Both the position numbers and the translations under genes were made by a program. From assembly GCA_022361315.1 (NCBI GenBank), contig JAKSBB010001036.1, positions 1 to 19,510 on the forward strand: a stretch of 19,510 bases of DNA, given 5' to 3'. Positions 15,140 to 19,510 of the stretch are shown piece after piece; position 1 is the first letter of the stretch, and each line of letters starts with the position of its first letter. The notes beneath the pieces were generated by a model. That model was not told the DNA's origin. It made no database searches and saw only the letters and a list, made by a program, of their open reading frames with translations. Origin of the DNA: Desulfobacterales bacterium (lineage in GTDB: Bacteria; Desulfobacterota; Desulfobacteria; Desulfobacterales; Desulfobacteraceae).

Positions 15140-18100
15140 ATGCTAAAAACAGGGTTAAAAAAGATGACGATCCGGACCCGACTTATTCTTCTGTTGCTTA
15201 CCCTGGGGCTTGTCCCGTTTATGACCATCGGGTATATCGCCCTTCAGGCCTCCCACGACGCCCTTTCCCGGCAGACCTTTTCCCATCTGATCACCACCCG
15301 GGAGGCCAAAAAAACGCAGATTGAAAGATATTTCAAGAAGATTAAAACAGATATTTCGGTTCTGGCCAATTCGTCACATATGGCCGCCGCCCTTGACGGA
15401 TTCTCATCTGCACTGGTGGACGGCACCATCGATATTACCCAATACGATTATTTTGAATCCCTGGAATACGGGGACTCCTTTAAAACATTCACCCTGGACC
15501 ACGGGTACCATGATCTGCTGCTGATCACAAAGGCCGGGGATATTGTCTATTCCCTGAAAAAAGAGGCGGATCTGTCACAGAATATCCTCACCGGTGAACT
15601 TAAAACCAGCCTTCTGGGGAAACACTTCAACAGGGGGTTATCATCTGTTTATATCACTGATTTCAAACCCTATTCCCCCTCCGGAGATCAATCCGTCTCA
15701 TTTATCATGTCCCCCGTACTGCTGCTGGATGAGGTGGAAGGGGTGGTGGTGTTAAAACTGACCAACAAAATCATCAATGCCATTATGCAGGCACGCGACA
15801 GCGAAATTGAATCATCCAAAGCATATCTGGTGGGTCCTGACAATTTAATGCGTTCCGATTCCAATCTGAGAACCGGTCCACATGGGGAGGCTTCATCCCC
15901 GAAACTTAGAGAACAGGGAACCGTTGACACCAAGGCCAGCCGTGACGGATTGGCCGGGATAAAAGGCGCCGGTGTCATAGCGGATTACAGGGGGGTTACT
16001 GTGCTGTCCGCATACACCCCGGTATCATTCGGCAGTATGACCTGGGCCCTCATTGTTGAAATAGATGAGACGGAGGCCTTTAAAACCATCACCGACCTTA
16101 AAGGATTTATGGGTCTTTTGACCGTCCTGATTGTTTGCCTGGTGGTATTCATCTCCATTTATATCGGGAACAAAGCCACAGCACCGATACGCGAACTGAC
16201 CCGGGCGGCCAAGGAAATCGCAGAGGGAAACCACACCACGGAAATCCGGGTGACCGGCCATGATGAGCTGGGCATACTGGCCCGGAGTTTCCGGCGGATG
16301 GGGCGGTCCATCCGGGAAAAAATATCTGCATTGGACAAGGAAATTACCCACCGGGAACAGGTGGAACATGACCTGAGACAAGCTCAGGATGAGCTTGAAT
16401 TGCGGGTGGAGCAAAGAACCGCAGAGCTGAAAAAACTATCTGTTGCCGTGGAGCAGAGTCCCGCCTCCGTAGTTATCACGGATCTTGAAGGGAATATCGA
16501 GTATGTGAATCCCACTTTTACAGAGGTGACGGGGTACACCTTTGACGAGGCCATTGGAAAAAATCCCAGGATATTAAGATCAGGGGAAAGTAAGGATGAC
16601 CTGTACCGTGACTTATGGCAGACCATTTCCCGGGGGCAGCAATGGCGGGGGGAACTTCTGAATAAAAAGAAGAATGGCGATCTATACTGGGAGACCGTGT
16701 CCATATCCCCCATTAAAACCGAAAGCGGGACCACCACCCACTATCTGGCCGTCAAAGCGGATATCACGGAAAAAAAGAAGAACGAGGAAAAGATAAAGCA
16801 GCAGAAAAAATTCCTGGAGACCACCCTGAATGCCTTATCCCATCCCTTTTATGTGATCAATGCTTCGGATTACACCATTGTGATGATGAATGAAACCGCG
16901 CGGCAAAAAGGGGCCCGGGGCGCCCTGACCTGTCATGCCCTGTCCCACCACAGGGATACCCCCTGCAGCGGTGAGAAGGATCCCTGTCCTCTGGAACTGG
17001 TGAAACAGAAACGCGGCCCTGTGGTGGTAGAGCATATCCATTACGACCGTGACGGCAACGAAACCAATGTCGAGGTCCATGGCTATCCCATCATGGATGA
17101 TGACGGCAATGTGATTCAGATGATCGAATATTCGCTGGATATCACGGACCGTAAAAAAGCGGAAGAAGCCCTGAAGGCAAGTGAAGAACGGTTTGCCCTG
17201 ACCACTGCCGGCAGTGGCGACGGGTTGTGGGATTTTGATGTACAACATCAGGTGTTGTGGTATTCAGACCGGTATCGCGATCTTCTGGGCTATGAAAATG
17301 AAGCGGATTATCCCAATGAGATATCCTCCTGGACAGACGGACTGCACCCGGATGACCGCAGGGCTGCCCTGAAAAAATTCAACGATCATCTCATCGCACG
17401 CAAACCCTACGATGTTGAATACCGTCTGCAAACCAAGCAGGGGGAATGGCGGTGGTTCCGGGCCCGCGGACAGTCATTGAGGGATGAGGACGGGCTTTCC
17501 TACCGGGCGGCCGGTTCCATCACGGATATCACCGAACAGAAACAATTGGAACAGGATCTCCAATCCCAGGTTGAAGAGCTGGACGGGGCCCAGTCCGCCC
17601 TGCTGAACATGATGGAGGATCTGGATGAGGAAAAGGCCAAGGCACAGGAGGCCACAGAGGCCAAGAGTGATTTTCTTGCCAACATGAGCCATGAAATCCG
17701 GACCCCCATGAATGCCATCATCGGCATGAGTCACCTGGCGCTGAAAACAGAACTGACCGCCAAACAACTGGATTACATCACCAAGATTGACCGGTCCGCC
17801 AAGTCCCTGCTGGGTATCATCAACGATATTCTGGACTTCTCAAAAATCGAAGCCGGAAAAATGGAAATTGAGGCGGCTGATTTCTACCTGGATGATGTGC
17901 TGGACAACCTATCCAATATGGTGACGGTGAAAACCCAGGAAAAGGGTCTGGAGTTAATATTTGATATTGATCCGGAATTGCCGGGGGGCCTTGTGGGGGA
18001 TTCCCTGCGGCTGGGACAGATTCTGCTGAATCTCTGCGGCAATGCGGTGAAATTCACCGAAGAAGGAGAAATCGTTGTCGGGGCCAGGGAGGTATCCAGA

Positions 18101-19510
18101 GACGCCACAGGTCTGCTTGTCAAGTTCAGCGTCCGCGACACCGGCATCGGCTTAACCCCGGAGCAACGGGATAAACTCTTCCAGTCATTCTCCCAGGCAG
18201 ATACCTCCACCACACGTAAATACGGGGGCACGGGGTTAGGGTTGACCATCTCCAAAAAACTGGCGGAATTAATGGAGGGGGACATCGGTGTGGATTCTGT
18301 CCATGGTGAGGGCAGCACCTTCTGGTTCACCGTCAAATTCGGACTGCATGACAAAAAGAAGAAGCCCAAACGTGATTTTGCCGCATTGGCTGCGGACCTC
18401 AAGGGGGAACGCATCCTGATTGTGGATGACAACGACACCGCACTCCAGATCCTCCAGGCCCTGGTGGAGGGCTTCGGATTCGACGTGACCACCGCATCCA
18501 GCGCCTATCAGGCACTGGAAATCCTTGAAACCGCACCGGACACCACCCCCTTTCCACTGGTCATGATGGACTGGAAGATGCCGGGGATGAACGGCATTGA
18601 GGCCACACGGCGGATCAAGGAAAATCCGAAGTTAAAAGACATTACCACCGTCATCATGGTCACTGCCTTTGGCCGTGAGGAAATCATGCGCCAGGCCCAG
18701 GATGTCGGCATTGAAGGATTTCTGGTGAAACCGGTAAATCAATCCGTATTGTTCAATACGATCATGGAATCCTTTGGCAAAGATGTAACGGGTGACGGCC
18801 GGTCAGCAGCCAACGACCAATTTGACATGGCCACCCTCTCCCCCATTCAGGGTGCCCGTATTCTATTGGCCGAGGACAATGAAATCAACCAGCAGGTGGC
18901 CACCGAGATACTTGAGGGCGCCGGGTTCTTCGTGGACATTGCCAATGACGGCCAAGAAGCCCTGGAAATGGTTGGGAGAAACCCATACGACGCCGTCCTC
19001 ATGGATATCCAGATGCCTGTGATGGATGGCAAAACCTCTGCCCGGGAAATCAGGAAAACCACACCGGCTGAGGAACTGCCGATCATTGCCATGACCGCCC
19101 ACGCCATGTCGGGAGACCGGGAAAAAAGCCTGGCTGCCGGCATGCAGGACCATGTCACCAAACCCATTGATCCCCCCCAGCTTTTCAAATCCCTGATTCA
19201 ATGGGTGGCAGAAGGCGAAAGAAAGCTCCCGGAAGGCTTTCACCCCGATCAACTAAAACCCGAATCGTCTCCCTCAACCGAAGCCGGGCTGCCCGACAGT
19301 CTGCCGGGGATTGATATGGAAGAAGGCATACGGCGTATCGGGGGGAATAAGAAACTGTACCGGAATCTTCTGTTAAAGATGAAATCGGATTACACGGACG
19401 CGGCAAATGAAATTGGAACGCTTTTGGAAGCCGGCAAGCCAGAGGATGCTGAACGCCTGGCCCATACCGTCAAAGGTGTGGCGGGTAATCTCGGTGCAAA
19501 ACAATTACAA
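15140..19510 (+). CDS. Hybrid sensor histidine kinase with two receivers and HPt (3' end beyond window)
   Basis: The frame is open for 1457 codons to the edge. AAGGAA lies 6 nt before the ATG. Order: membrane helix (about 16-34); CACHE-like extracytoplasmic domain (35-315); second helix (320-345); HAMP (345-398); coiled coil; PAS domains (430-545, 557-675, 682-800); HisKA with the phospho-accepting His851 in MSHEIRTP; HATPase with N-box Asn968, DTGIGL (1000-1005) and a GGTGLGL lid (about 1029); receiver 1 (Asp1144 in [11 protein letters not shown]); receiver 2 (Asp1289 in [11 protein letters not shown]); and the start of an HPt domain with His1442 in [10 protein letters not shown]. All phosphorelay residues are present, so it should be active. 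PAS 2 carries Cys598, Cys609 and Cys616. A downstream response regulator would be expected beyond the edge. Cotranscription with the two upstream receptor genes is very likely. Confidence 0.94.
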   Translation, partial: MLKTGLKKMTIRTRLILLLLTLGLVPFMTIGYIALQASHDALSRQTFSHLITTREAKKTQIERYFKKIKTDISVLANSSHMAAALDGFSSALVDGTIDITQYDYFESLEYGDSFKTFTLDHGYHDLLLITKAGDIVYSLKKEADLSQNILTGELKTSLLGKHFNRGLSSVYITDFKPYSPSGDQSVSFIMSPVLLLDEVEGVVVLKLTNKIINAIMQARDSEIESSKAYLVGPDNLMRSDSNLRTGPHGEASSPKLREQGTVDTKASRDGLAGIKGAGVIADYRGVTVLSAYTPVSFGSMTWALIVEIDETEAFKTITDLKGFMGLLTVLIVCLVVFISIYIGNKATAPIRELTRAAKEIAEGNHTTEIRVTGHDELGILARSFRRMGRSIREKISALDKEITHREQVEHDLRQAQDELELRVEQRTAELKKLSVAVEQSPASVVITDLEGNIEYVNPTFTEVTGYTFDEAIGKNPRILRSGESKDDLYRDLWQTISRGQQWRGELLNKKKNGDLYWETVSISPIKTESGTTTHYLAVKADITEKKKNEEKIKQQKKFLETTLNALSHPFYVINASDYTIVMMNETARQKGARGALTCHALSHHRDTPCSGEKDPCPLELVKQKRGPVVVEHIHYDRDGNETNVEVHGYPIMDDDGNVIQMIEYSLDITDRKKAEEALKASEERFALTTAGSGDGLWDFDVQHQVLWYSDRYRDLLGYENEADYPNEISSWTDGLHPDDRRAALKKFNDHLIARKPYDVEYRLQTKQGEWRWFRARGQSLRDEDGLSYRAAGSITDITEQKQLEQDLQSQVEELDGAQSALLNMMEDLDEEKAKAQEATEAKSDFLANMSHEIRTPMNAIIGMSHLALKTELTAKQLDYITKIDRSAKSLLGIINDILDFSKIEAGKMEIEAADFYLDDVLDNLSNMVTVKTQEKGLELIFDIDPELPGGLVGDSLRLGQILLNLCGNAVKFTEEGEIVVGAREVSRDATGLLVKFSVRDTGIGLTPEQRDKLFQSFSQADTSTTRKYGGTGLGLTISKKLAELMEGDIGVDSVHGEGSTFWFTVKFGLHDKKKKPKRDFAALAADLKGERILIVDDNDTALQILQALVEGFGFDVTTASSAYQALEILETAPDTTPFPLVMMDWKMPGMNGIEATRRIKENPKLKDITTVIMVTAFGREEIMRQAQDVGIEGFLVKPVNQSVLFNTIMESFGKDVTGDGRSAANDQFDMATLSPIQGARILLAEDNEINQQVATEILEGAGFFVDIANDGQEALEMVGRNPYDAVLMDIQMPVMDGKTSAREIRKTTPAEELPIIAMTAHAMSGDREKSLAAGMQDHVTKPIDPPQLFKSLIQWVAEGERKLPEGFHPDQLKPESSPSTEAGLPDSLPGIDMEEGIRRIGGNKKLYRNLLLKMKSDYTDAANEIGTLLEAGKPEDAERLAHTVKGVAGNLGAKQLQ

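Noticed and set aside
17884..18492. 202-aa minus-strand open frame opposite the kinase HATPase/receiver region
   Set aside because: Ser/Arg/Pro-rich mirror translation of a conserved kinase domain; no family resemblance.

Overview
The window reads as chromosomal DNA from a Gram-negative, anaerobic-type deltaproteobacterium, most likely a Desulfobacterales-like sulfate reducer. This is an inference from gene content: a very large PAS/CACHE/hybrid-kinase repertoire, multi-SBP receptors, and a PAS-associated C-terminal tail with a 'VGRE' core that I associate with this group. No rRNA or other marker gene is present, so the taxonomy is not proven.

Left part, minus strand (1-2834). This is a thiol-relay/metalloid operon transcribed leftwards: ArsR-family repressor (2680-2333), ArsP/DUF318-type permease (2276-1209), a 77-aa thioredoxin-like 'redox-active disulfide' protein (1113-880), a secreted thioredoxin (851-462) and a CcdA/DsbD-like membrane electron carrier (423 to the edge, incomplete). 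A clean sigma70-type promoter (TTGACA, 17 nt, TATATT) lies upstream of arsR with an inverted repeat over its -10. An intercistronic hairpin separates the permease from the small thiol protein.

Middle, minus strand (2889-4304). A two-gene unit encodes an Lrp/AsnC regulator followed 18 nt later by an EamA/DMT-family exporter.

Right part, plus strand (4597-19510). About 15 kb is devoted to signal reception. The first gene is a membrane diguanylate cyclase with three tandem periplasmic SBP_bac_3 (Venus flytrap) domains, a coiled coil and an intact GGEEF domain with its inhibitory RxxD site. After a 230-nt gap comes a tight three-gene operon. Its first product is a 1964-aa receptor with one NMT1/THI5-like and three SBP_bac_3 domains, then a CACHE-like domain and three PAS domains, but no recognisable catalytic output. 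Its second product is a secreted sugar-type (LuxP/TorT/RbsB-like) binding protein. Its third is a hybrid histidine kinase (CACHE, HAMP, 3 PAS, HisKA, HATPase, two receivers, HPt) that runs off the right edge. The gaps between them are 14 and 3 nt.

Working model (inference): the binding protein and the output-less multi-flytrap receptor feed the adjacent hybrid kinase, much as LuxP feeds LuxQ or TorT feeds TorS. The neighbouring three-flytrap cyclase reads related ligands into c-di-GMP. Eight periplasmic binding modules are encoded within about 10.7 kb. No phage, IS, CRISPR, tRNA or rRNA features were seen.
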